This document shows positions 1-5,652 of a stretch of 8,164 nucleotides of DNA, piece after piece. The position numbers and the translations under genes are program-made. Location: NCBI GenBank assembly GCA_027451085.1, contig DAIDKA010000072.1:1-8164 (forward strand), read 5' to 3'. Each line of letters starts with the position of its first letter. Position 1 is the first letter of the stretch. The notes beneath the pieces were generated by a model. The model was not told the DNA's origin. It was given only the letters and a program-made list of their open reading frames with translations, and did no database searches. The stretch comes from Gammaproteobacteria bacterium. Lineage in GTDB: Bacteria; Pseudomonadota; Gammaproteobacteria; Steroidobacterales; Steroidobacteraceae.

Positions 1-41
1 TCGTCGTCCACCAGCCAGACGCGAAGATTTGATGTGCTCAT
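1..41 (-). CDS. glnG: NtrC response regulator, N-terminal fragment
   Basis: Only the first 13 codons are present; the gene runs off the left edge. They read MSTSNLRVWLVDD, which fits the start of a receiver domain: a short hydrophobic beta strand followed by the acidic pair that helps bind Mg2+ near the phosphorylated aspartate. The ATG at 41–39 overlaps the TGA of glnL (40–38) as ATGA, so translation is probably coupled. NtrC proteins are sigma-54 activators phosphorylated by NtrB. The assignment rests on this short peptide plus its position directly after glnL, the standard glnLG order. The AAA+ and DNA-binding domains lie outside the window and cannot be checked. Confidence 0.85.
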   Translation of the reverse strand, partial: MSTSNLRVWLVDD

Positions 42-1129
42 GCAGACTCCTCGAGCGGCAGCAGTATCTTGAATACCGTTCTGCCGGGCTCGCTTTCAAA
101 CTCGATGATGCCACCGTGGCGGGTGACGACGTCCTGCGCCACCGCGAGCCCCAGTCCGGTGCCGGTGGCGCGGCCCGTGACCAGGGGATAAAAGATGCTC
201 GCGCGCAGTGCCGCCGGCACGCCGGGGCCGTCGTCCTCCACCTGGATCCCAACGGCAAGGCGGTGCCGCCTGCCTGCGATGCCGACATTCGGATGCACGC
301 GCGAGCGCAACACGATGCGGCCACGCTCACCGACGGCCTGCAGTGCATTGCGCGCGATGTTCAGCAGGGCCTGGATCAGCTGGCCGCGGTCGAAGCAGCC
401 ATTGGGCGTCGAGGGATCGTAGTCGCGCTCCACCGCAACGCTGGCCGGCGCCTCGCTGCGCAGCAGGTGGTAGACGTGCTCGCATACCTCGTGGATGTTC
501 AGGTCCAGCTTGTGCGGCGGGCGGGCCGGCCCGCTCATGCTGTCGACCAAGGCCGTCAGGCGATCGGCTTCGCTGATGATGACACTGGTGTATTCCTTCA
601 GCGCCGAATCAGGCAGCTCGCGCTCCAGCAGCTGCGCGGCGCCTCGCAGGCCGCCGAGTGGATTTTTGATCTCGTGCGCCAGCTGCCGGATCATTATCCG
701 GCTGGAATCCTGCCGCTCCAGAATCTCGCTCTCGCGCGATATGCGATGGCGCGCTGTGGTGTCGGTCAGCTCCAGCAGCAAGTGCGTGCCGGTGACCTCT
801 CCCGCCAGCGGAGTGATGGTGATATCCACCACGCGCTGTTCGCGCGAGGACTTGAGGGTCAGGGTCAGTTCGCGGTCGGCAAAGCCTTCGCCGGTCTCAA
901 GGGAACGGCGCAGCAGCGGGATCAGGCCGTTGGAATCCATGAGGCTGTCGGCGAACGGCCGGCCCCGCGCCTGGTTCAAGCTGATGGCGAGCAGGTCCTG
1001 GGCGGCGACGTTGGCATAGATCGGGCACAGTTGCGCGTCGAGCAGGATGATGCCCGTGGACAGGGCGCTCAGCAGGTCCACCGGATCGAAGTGCGACAGC
1101 AGCGGCGCCAGGGCGCGTTCAGGCAGCAC
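38..1129 (-). CDS. glnL: Nitrogen regulation sensor histidine kinase NtrB (GlnL)
   Basis: Cytoplasmic sensor kinase that phosphorylates, and with PII dephosphorylates, NtrC. Using the GTG start the protein is 363 aa, close to the roughly 350 aa of the family. A PAS domain occupies about residues 15–130. The H-box QLAHEIKNP follows, with the phospho-accepting His at about 152. The N-box LLNIARNALQA has Asn at about 257 and 261. The G1 box DDGPG is at about 299–303 and the G2 box GTGLGL at about 323–328, so all catalytic motifs are intact. No transmembrane segment is seen, as expected for NtrB. An in-frame ATG 36 bases upstream exists, but GTG at 1129–1127 has a GGAGG six bases ahead and is preferred. 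The stop overlaps the glnG start by ATGA. The gene lies 48 bases after the DUF4124 gene and is probably in the same transcription unit. Confidence 0.95.
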   Translation of the reverse strand: MLPERALAPLLSHFDPVDLLSALSTGIILLDAQLCPIYANVAAQDLLAISLNQARGRPFADSLMDSNGLIPLLRRSLETGEGFADRELTLTLKSSREQRVVDITITPLAGEVTGTHLLLELTDTTARHRISRESEILERQDSSRIMIRQLAHEIKNPLGGLRGAAQLLERELPDSALKEYTSVIISEADRLTALVDSMSGPARPPHKLDLNIHEVCEHVYHLLRSEAPASVAVERDYDPSTPNGCFDRGQLIQALLNIARNALQAVGERGRIVLRSRVHPNVGIAGRRHRLAVGIQVEDDGPGVPAALRASIFYPLVTGRATGTGLGLAVAQDVVTRHGGIIEFESEPGRTVFKILLPLEESA

Positions 1130-1135
1130 GGTGCA

Positions 1136-1140
1136 CCTCC
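1136..1140 (-). promoter_or_regulatory. Shine-Dalgarno deciding the GTG start of glnL
   Basis: Read on the minus strand this is GGAGG, followed by six bases and then GTG CTG CCT. It sits inside the longer open frame that begins at the ATG at 1165, so it argues for initiation at the GTG (1129) and not at that ATG. Confidence 0.75.
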
Positions 1141-1177
1141 AGCGCCAGGCCGAAGGACATTGCACCGTCTGGCCGTC

Positions 1178-1732
1178 TCAGGGCCTCGGGCGATTGGGGT
1201 TGTCCACCCCGGGCGCCGCAGGAGCGGTGGGTGCAATGATCGACTGGTCCCGGACATGGAAGGTCACGGCGGACCGGCAGCGCACGCCGCCATCGGCGCC
1301 GGTGATTTTCACGGCAACCGTGTGGGAGCCGCGTTCCACAGACAGCTGGAAGCTGCCGTCCCGGCCCAGGGGATACTCCGTGCCATCCATGGTCATGGTG
1401 GCGGTCTCGCCAGGTTTCAGGGCAGGAGCAATCGATGCATGGCCGCTGACGGTGCTCACGTCCGTGAACACCTGGTCGCTGGTGGGAGAATCGATGGCGC
1501 AGCTGGTCGGAGCTGCACGACGAGTGGTGGAAACCGGCGCGGTCGCGGCAAGCGTGGCCGCTGGCGCGGCATAGGTCTGCGCATCGCCGATTTCGAGCTT
1601 TTCGGCGCCGGGCCGTGGCGTATCGCTGAAGTGAACGACGCCCGCGTCGTCCACCCACTTGTACACGGTGGTGGACCACGCCGCCGCGCTCGCGGCGGCC
1701 AGGAGCAACACTGTCAAACACGCCCGCTTCAT
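1178..1732 (-). CDS. Exported DUF4124-domain protein
   Basis: A 184 aa protein of unknown function. Residues 1–20 form a signal peptide (MKRAC, then a Leu/Ala-rich core, then a small-residue cleavage region). Residues about 22–48 (VYKWVDDAGVVHFSDTPRPG) are a typical DUF4124 motif, a short domain common in exported proteobacterial proteins. A Pro/Ala/Thr-rich linker follows (about 53–76), then a beta-rich segment (about 78–162) resembling an Ig-like fold, with two cysteines (78 and 152) that could form a disulfide if the protein is periplasmic. The tail is Pro-rich. It sits between glnA and glnL, and I recall DUF4124 genes in this position in other gammaproteobacteria. The start is chosen for the signal peptide: a GGAGG lies about 16 bases upstream of the ATG, farther than ideal. 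No role in nitrogen control can be read from the sequence. Confidence 0.85.
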   Translation of the reverse strand: MKRACLTVLLLAAASAAAWSTTVYKWVDDAGVVHFSDTPRPGAEKLEIGDAQTYAAPAATLAATAPVSTTRRAAPTSCAIDSPTSDQVFTDVSTVSGHASIAPALKPGETATMTMDGTEYPLGRDGSFQLSVERGSHTVAVKITGADGGVRCRSAVTFHVRDQSIIAPTAPAAPGVDNPNRPRP

Positions 1733-1790
1733 GGTGTCCGAGCATAGTCCTCCACGACCCGAAGGATAAAGACCCGGTTCGCAAAATCGT

Positions 1791-1848
1791 GCTGCAGCCG
1801 CCTTCCCCCCCGGGCAGGGGGGGAAGGCGGTGACGACTTTCCTGCAGC
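1791..1848 (-). terminator. Bulged hairpin downstream of glnA, probable terminator or attenuator
   Basis: The core is a perfect 14-bp stem (1798–1811 with 1817–1830) with a 5-base loop. It includes a C7/G7 block flanked by CCGCCTT and AAGGCGG. An outer 7-bp stem, GCTGCAG (1791–1797) with CTGCAGC (1842–1848), is flush on one side and separated by an 11-base bulge on the other. The hairpin starts about 20 bases past the glnA stop. In the glnA direction only a short TTTT follows, about nine bases after the outer arm, so it is not a textbook intrinsic terminator. It may partially terminate glnA transcription, letting some read-through into DUF4124-glnL-glnG, or it may protect the glnA 3' end. Confidence 0.6.
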
Positions 1849-1867
1849 TCGTGTGCGGGAACGCCGG

Positions 1868-3277
1868 TCACAGGCTGTAGTACATCTCCAGCTCGACCGG
1901 ATGCGTGTACATGCGGAACTTCGTGACTTCCTGCATCTTGAGGTTGATGTAGGCGTCGATCAGATCGTTGGTGAACACGCCGCCGCGGGTCAGGAACTCT
2001 CGATCCTTGTCGAGATGCTCCAGCGCCATGTCCAGCGAGTGGCACACGGTCGGGATGTGCTTCGCCTCTTCCGGCTCCAGGTCATACAGGTCCTTGTCCG
2101 CCGGATCGCCGGGGTGGATCTTGTTCTGGATGCCGTCCAGACCGGCCATCATCATCGCCGAGAAGGCGAAGTACGGGTTGGCCGAGGAGTCCGGGAAGCG
2201 CACTTCGATGCGGCGGGCCTTCGGGTTGGACACCCAGGGAATGCGGATGGAGGCGGAACGGTTGCGGGCCGAGTACGCCAGCATCACCGGGGCTTCGAAG
2301 CCGGGCACCAGGCGCTTGTAGCTGTTGGTACCGGCATTGGTCAGCGCGTTCAACGCCTTGGCGTGCTTGATGATGCCGCCGATGTAGTACAGGGCGAGCT
2401 CGGACAGGCCGCCGTACTTGTCACCCGCAAACAGCGCCTTGCCGTCCTTCTGCAGCGACTGGTGCACGTGCATGCCGCTGCCGTTGTCACCGACCAGGGG
2501 CTTCGGCATGAAGGTCGCGGTCTTGCCGTAGCCGTGGGCGACGTTCTGCACCACGTACTTGAGGATCTGCACTTCGTCGGCCTTGCGGACCAGGCTGCCG
2601 GCGCCGACGCCGATTTCGCACTGCCCGCCGGTGGCCACTTCATGGTGGTGCACTTCGACCACCAGGCCCATCTCCTCCAGCGCGTCGCACATGGCGGAGC
2701 GGATATCCTGGAAGGCATCGACCGGCGGCACCGGAAAGTAGCCGCCCTTCACGCCCGGGCGGTGGCCCATGTTGCCTTCGGGGTATTCATTGCCCGAGTT
2801 CCAGGCACCCTGGACCGAGTCGATCTCGTAGAAGCTGCCGTTGACGTTCGCGCCGTGACGGACGCTGTCAAAGATGAAGAATTCGTTTTCGGGACCGAAG
2901 GTGGCGCGGTCGGCGATGCCGGTGGACTTGAGATACGCCTCCGCACGCTTGCCCAGGGAGCGCGGATCGCGCTCATAGCCCTGCATGGTCGCCGGCTCGA
3001 TGACGTCACAACGGATGTTGACCGTCGGGTTGTCGAAGAACGGATCAACCACGGCGGTGGTCGAATCCGGCAGCAGGATCATGTCGGACTCGTTGATGCC
3101 CTTCCAGCCGGCAATCGACGAACCGTCGAACATCTTGCCGTCCTTGAACAGGTCGGCATCGACCAGCTTGGCCGGGATGGTTACGTGCTGCTCCTTGCCA
3201 CGGGTGTCAGTGAACCGGAGATCTGCATATTTGACCTCCTTCTCCTTTATTAGATTGAGTACGTCAGCGGGTGTCAT
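1868..3277 (-). CDS. glnA: Glutamine synthetase type I (GSI-beta)
   Basis: Makes glutamine from glutamate, ammonia and ATP in the cytoplasm as a dodecamer. The protein is 469 aa, the same length as E. coli GlnA, and aligns by eye end to end. The N-terminal beta-grasp domain carries KMFDGSSIAGWKGINESDM (about 48–66). Metal and substrate residues include FGPENEFF (128–135). NVAHGYGKTATFMPKP (about 245–260) and NGSGMH (265–270) belong to the ATP and substrate sites. RNRSASIRIP and RRIEVRFPD lie in the C-terminal half. Tyr398 in DLYDLEPEEAK matches the adenylylation site, so control by GlnE is expected. The open frame extends 29 codons further upstream, but ATG at 3277 has GGAGG five bases ahead and matches the family start. 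It is transcribed from the sigma-54 promoter described at 3327–3342. Confidence 0.99.
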   Translation of the reverse strand: MTPADVLNLIKEKEVKYADLRFTDTRGKEQHVTIPAKLVDADLFKDGKMFDGSSIAGWKGINESDMILLPDSTTAVVDPFFDNPTVNIRCDVIEPATMQGYERDPRSLGKRAEAYLKSTGIADRATFGPENEFFIFDSVRHGANVNGSFYEIDSVQGAWNSGNEYPEGNMGHRPGVKGGYFPVPPVDAFQDIRSAMCDALEEMGLVVEVHHHEVATGGQCEIGVGAGSLVRKADEVQILKYVVQNVAHGYGKTATFMPKPLVGDNGSGMHVHQSLQKDGKALFAGDKYGGLSELALYYIGGIIKHAKALNALTNAGTNSYKRLVPGFEAPVMLAYSARNRSASIRIPWVSNPKARRIEVRFPDSSANPYFAFSAMMMAGLDGIQNKIHPGDPADKDLYDLEPEEAKHIPTVCHSLDMALEHLDKDREFLTRGGVFTNDLIDAYINLKMQEVTKFRMYTHPVELEMYYSL

Positions 3278-3326
3278 AACAGCCTCCGGATAATGGGTGC
3301 CCGACGCTTGTCGAGCTGTCTGGTAA

Positions 3327-3342
3327 TGCAGTCTCTGTGCCA
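3327..3342 (-). promoter_or_regulatory. Sigma-54 promoter of glnA
   Basis: The minus strand reads TGGCACAGAGACTGCA. Against the consensus TGGCACRNNNNTTGCW there is one mismatch (C for the first T of the -12 box); the GG and GC dinucleotides and their spacing are exact. The predicted start of transcription is near 3316, giving a leader of about 39 bases that contains the glnA GGAGG. Its position and direction fit NtrC-dependent nitrogen control of glnA. Confidence 0.88.
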
Positions 3343-3358
3343 AAACAGGGCATCGGCA

Positions 3359-3371
3359 AATCAAGGGGTTA
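3359..3371 (+). promoter_or_regulatory. IHF binding site
   Basis: AATCAAGGGGTTA matches the IHF consensus WATCAANNNNTTR at every defined position. It lies between the sigma-54 promoter and the NtrC palindrome, centred about 49 bases upstream of the predicted glnA start. This is the place where IHF bends DNA in other sigma-54 promoters. The consensus is short enough to occur by chance, so the position is the stronger argument. Confidence 0.65.
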
Positions 3372-3392
3372 CAATTGCCTTGGCGGCAAATT

Positions 3393-3407
3393 GCACCACT
3401 GTTGTGC
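3393..3407. promoter_or_regulatory. NtrC binding site (enhancer)
   Basis: GCAC-CACTGTT-GTGC is an exact match to the GCAC-N7-GTGC core of NtrC sites in enteric glnA enhancers. It is centred about 84 bases upstream of the predicted glnA start. Only one full site is seen; a TGGTGC half-site about 115 bases further out lacks a good partner arm. The product of glnG, which begins at the left edge of this window, is the expected ligand. Confidence 0.8.
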
Positions 3408-3587
3408 GACAGCCCGGATTTGCGCGCCCCGATGGAGCGACAGGCAGCAGTGAACCCTGCCTGGAGCCCGGTTGCAAGAGGGATTGCTCAATCCCGGGGC
3501 ATGCGGCAAGGCGCTGGTGGTGCAAACCCGGGTATCCGGCTACCACCCGGGCGCGAGGACAGGACACCGGAACAGGGGTACGCTCTT

Positions 3588-3596
3588 TAATATACT
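3588..3596 (+). promoter_or_regulatory. Possible -10 region for plsC
   Basis: TAATATACT contains two overlapping -10-like hexamers (TAATAT and TATACT) in an otherwise GC-rich region, about 33 bases before the plsC ATG. No good -35 is found at 16–18 bases; the best is GGAACA with three matches. It would give a leader of roughly 25–30 bases. Confidence 0.45.
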
Positions 3597-3628
3597 GCGC
3601 CCCCGCACAAGCATCCGCCTCAGCCGTC

Positions 3629-4360
3629 ATGCAGTTTCTGGGCTCCCTTTTCTTCACGGCATTCCTGTTTGTCTGGACCTTCCTCCTGGCAACGGTGTTC
3701 TTCCTCGTCGGCGCCTTCATGCCCTTCAGGAAGCGGTTCTTCTTCGCCCGACTATGGGGTTCGAGCCTGCTCACCGTGCTGCGCTGGGCCTGCCGCCTGG
3801 ACTACACAGTGGAAGGCCTGGAAAACATTCCCCCGGGTGCCCACGTGTCCCTTTGGAAGCACGCCTCGACCTGGGAAACCCTGGCCATCAACGTGGTGAT
3901 CCCACGCCAGGCCTGGGTGCTTAAGCGCGAACTGCTGTGGATACCGGTGGTGGGCTGGTGCGTACAGATGCTGCATGCCATCGCCATAGACCGCAGCGCC
4001 CGGTCCACGGCCGTAAACCAGGTGATCGAGCAGGGCCGGCGGCGGCTGGACGAAGGCAGCTGGGTGGTGATCTTCCCGGAGGGTACGCGCATGCCGGCGG
4101 GCACCACCCGCCGTTACGGCGTCAGCGGGACATTGCTCGCCTCACGCACCGGACGCCTGATCGTGCCCGTGGCGCACAACGCCGGCTACTTCTGGCCGCG
4201 CCGCAGCCTGATCAAAAGGCCGGGCACGGTGCGTGTCATCGTCGGCCCGCCGATCGTCGCCGCGGGCCGCGATCCGCGTGAGATCAACACTGAAGTCCAG
4301 GGGTGGATCGAAGGCAAGATGAAGGAGCTGGTGCCGGAAGGATACCTGCAGGGGCGGTGA
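3629..4360 (+). CDS. plsC: 1-acyl-sn-glycerol-3-phosphate acyltransferase (PlsC family)
   Basis: Transfers an acyl group to lysophosphatidate in phospholipid synthesis, acting at the inner membrane. The protein is 243 aa, normal for the family. An N-terminal hydrophobic segment (about 4–31) anchors it. Motif I is KHASTWE (77–83), an HX4E form in place of the common HX4D. Motif III is FPEGTR (149–154), in the context VVIFPEGTRMPAG. A final VPVAHN...VGPPI region (about 179–208) matches motif IV. The start at MQFLGSLFF is chosen because the membrane segment begins there and upstream residues look noncoding. No clear Shine-Dalgarno precedes it. The gene is divergent from glnA. It could act on another lysophospholipid, since the family is broad. 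Confidence 0.88.
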   Translation: MQFLGSLFFTAFLFVWTFLLATVFFLVGAFMPFRKRFFFARLWGSSLLTVLRWACRLDYTVEGLENIPPGAHVSLWKHASTWETLAINVVIPRQAWVLKRELLWIPVVGWCVQMLHAIAIDRSARSTAVNQVIEQGRRRLDEGSWVVIFPEGTRMPAGTTRRYGVSGTLLASRTGRLIVPVAHNAGYFWPRRSLIKRPGTVRVIVGPPIVAAGRDPREINTEVQGWIEGKMKELVPEGYLQGR

Positions 4361-4372
4361 CAGCCCCGCAGG
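4345..4372 (+). terminator. Hairpin spanning the plsC stop codon
   Basis: CCTGC(A)GGGGC pairs with GCCCCGCAGG to form ten base pairs with one bulged A, and the 7-base loop GGTGACA contains the TGA stop. No T-run follows, so it is a weak candidate terminator or an mRNA-stabilising element and may be incidental in GC-rich DNA. The remaining 115 bases up to the next gene show nothing I can name. Confidence 0.3.
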
Positions 4373-4487
4373 AAACTGCTGCTGTAACCATCCCGCGGCC
4401 TGGATCGTATGGCATCCGTGACCATCAACAGGCCCTCAAGAGGCGGCGGCGCCGGAGTCCGATGCGGCGTGCCGTGTGGGAGTTCAG

Positions 4488-4874
4488 ATGAAGTTTCGTA
4501 CGACAGCGGCATTACTCACGCTAGCCATGCTCTCCGGCGCTGCCCTGGCCGGACCGATCGAGCCGTTCAGCCAGACGCAATTCGATCAGCTGACCAAAGC
4601 CGGCAAGCCGGTGGTGGTGGACGTCAGCGCCACCTGGTGTCCGACATGCAAGGCGCAGAAGCCGATCCTGGAAAGACTGATGAGACAGCCGGCCTTCCGG
4701 AACGTCACCCTGCTGCAGGTCGATTTCGACACCGCCAGGAGCACACTGCGTGAATTCAAGGTCGGCACCCAAAGCACGCTGATCGGGTTCAAAGGGGTCA
4801 GGGAAACCGCCCGATCGGTGGGGGACACGACCGAAGCGGGCATCGAGGGACTGATCAGGAAAACCCTGCAATGA
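4488..4874 (+). CDS. Exported thioredoxin-fold protein, partner of CcdA
   Basis: Predicted periplasmic thiol-disulfide protein of 128 aa. Residues 1–21 are a signal peptide (MKFRTT, hydrophobic core, then GAALA before GPIEPF). The thioredoxin fold follows: PVVVDVSATWCPTCKAQKP holds the redox pair Cys51 and Cys54 (CPTC). The strand that normally carries the cis-proline reads VGTQSTLIGFKG, with Ser where Pro usually stands. I recall this QST form in other CcdA-linked thioredoxins. The ATG at 4488 has GGGAG five bases ahead; another ATG four codons upstream overlaps that site and is less likely. The stop overlaps the ccdA start by ATGA, indicating coupled expression. CcdA would pass electrons from cytoplasmic thioredoxin to this protein. 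Its final substrate is unknown; apocytochrome c or oxidised periplasmic cysteines are options. Confidence 0.88.
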   Translation: MKFRTTAALLTLAMLSGAALAGPIEPFSQTQFDQLTKAGKPVVVDVSATWCPTCKAQKPILERLMRQPAFRNVTLLQVDFDTARSTLREFKVGTQSTLIGFKGVRETARSVGDTTEAGIEGLIRKTLQ

Positions 4875-5602
4875 CCGGCTTCGGCGTGGGTTCCTATGGT
4901 CTCGGCTTTGTTGCAGGGCTGCTCTCAACGCTCTCCCCCTGCGTGCTGCCGATCGTGCCGGTTCTGATCGGCTCGGCGACCAGCGTGCATCGCCGCGGCC
5001 CATTGGCATTGGCCGGCGGGCTGGCCCTGTCCTACGCCATCTTCGGTACGGTGCTCGCCTGGGCAGGTGCCTCCCTGGGACTCGACACATCGGTGTTCCG
5101 CAACGTCGGCGCCGCCATGCTCGGGCTGCTCGGCGTGGTGCTGATGTCCGGCGCGCTTCAACAGCGCTTCGCGTCGCTGACATCCGGCATCGGGAACGCG
5201 GGGAACAACGTCATTGCGCGCATTCAGCCGGACGGGTTGATGGGCCAGTTCACCATCGGGGTGGTGCTTGGCGTGGTCTGGAGCCCCTGCGTGGGCCCCA
5301 CCCTGGGTTCGGCGATCGTCGTGGCCAGCCAGGGTGCGCATCTGGCGCAGACCGGGCTGCTGATGGGTGTCTTCGGCATCGGCGCGGCGCTTCCGCTGCT
5401 CGCGCTCGCGTATGTGTCGCGTGGCGCCGCAGGGTCTGTGCGGACAAGGCTCGTTCACGCGGGGAAGATCGGCAAGACCTTGCTGGGCGCCGTCCTGATC
5501 GCGCTGTCGATCCTGATGCTGACCGGCATGGACAAGGCGCTGGAAGCCTGGCTGCTGGAACACTCTCCTGCCTGGCTCACGCAGCTGACCACACGGTTCT
5601 GA
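4871..5602 (+). CDS. ccdA: CcdA-type transmembrane thiol reductant transporter
   Basis: Inner-membrane protein of 243 aa that carries reducing equivalents from cytoplasmic thioredoxin across the membrane, equivalent to the central domain of DsbD. About six hydrophobic segments can be seen. The two signature motifs are LSPCVLPIVP (Cys24) and WSPCVGPTLG (Cys140), in the first and fourth segments, and these cysteines form the redox pair. The length matches stand-alone CcdA proteins, and there are no fused periplasmic domains, so the upstream thioredoxin-fold protein would supply that function. The ATG overlaps the upstream TGA (ATGA), with AGGA about 11 bases ahead inside the preceding gene. It converges with the YkgJ-like gene; the 50-base gap holds no clear terminator, only the small palindrome CTGAAATTCAG across the stop. 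Confidence 0.93.
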   Translation: MTGFGVGSYGLGFVAGLLSTLSPCVLPIVPVLIGSATSVHRRGPLALAGGLALSYAIFGTVLAWAGASLGLDTSVFRNVGAAMLGLLGVVLMSGALQQRFASLTSGIGNAGNNVIARIQPDGLMGQFTIGVVLGVVWSPCVGPTLGSAIVVASQGAHLAQTGLLMGVFGIGAALPLLALAYVSRGAAGSVRTRLVHAGKIGKTLLGAVLIALSILMLTGMDKALEAWLLEHSPAWLTQLTTRF

Positions 5603-5652
5603 AATTCAGATTCCGGTGCGGCTGCGGACGCGGTTCGGGGGGAAAGGACCGG

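Larger units (their letters stand above)
3278..3628. other. Divergent glnA / plsC intergenic control region
   Basis: This 351-base stretch has no convincing gene. An open frame from 3293 runs through it into plsC, but that part has no family similarity and a Cys/Arg/Pro-rich composition, so I treat it as noncoding. It holds the glnA ribosome site (GGAGG at 3283–3287, minus strand), a sigma-54 promoter, an IHF-like site, an NtrC palindrome and an AT-rich -10-like sequence facing plsC. Between the NtrC site and the plsC promoter (3410–3580) I see only repeated CCCGG blocks, a weak CCCGGGT/ACCCGGG inverted repeat (3527–3533 and 3545–3551) and a lone TGGTGC half-site near 3518–3523. Confidence 0.8.

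Noticed and set aside
29..1747. 572-codon open frame on the plus strand opposite glnL and the DUF4124 gene
   Set aside because: It is antisense to two genes with clear family motifs, is rich in Arg, Gly, Ala and Gln, and has no recognisable domain; typical of GC-rich DNA.
1119..2045. 308-codon minus-strand frame across the glnA end, hairpin and DUF4124 gene
   Set aside because: It runs out of frame through two real genes and a strong hairpin, with a biased composition and no motifs.
1853..3253. 466-codon open frame on the plus strand opposite glnA
   Set aside because: It mirrors glnA almost exactly, is rich in Val, His and Arg, and shows no domain; glnA is certain.
3278..3364. Upstream in-frame ATG for glnA at 3364
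   Set aside because: It would put the start upstream of the sigma-54 promoter; ATG at 3277 has a good GGAGG and the family length.
3509..3523. Second NtrC site near TGGTGC
   Set aside because: The opposite arm reads AGGC instead of GCAC, so only a half-site is present.
3293..3628. N-terminal extension of plsC by 112 codons
   Set aside because: The extension crosses the sigma-54, IHF and NtrC sites and has no membrane or family features; the PlsC start fits the ATG at 3629.
5603..5652. Terminator in the convergent gap between ccdA and the YkgJ-like gene
   Set aside because: Only the short CTGAAATTCAG palindrome is seen, with no stable stem and no T-run.
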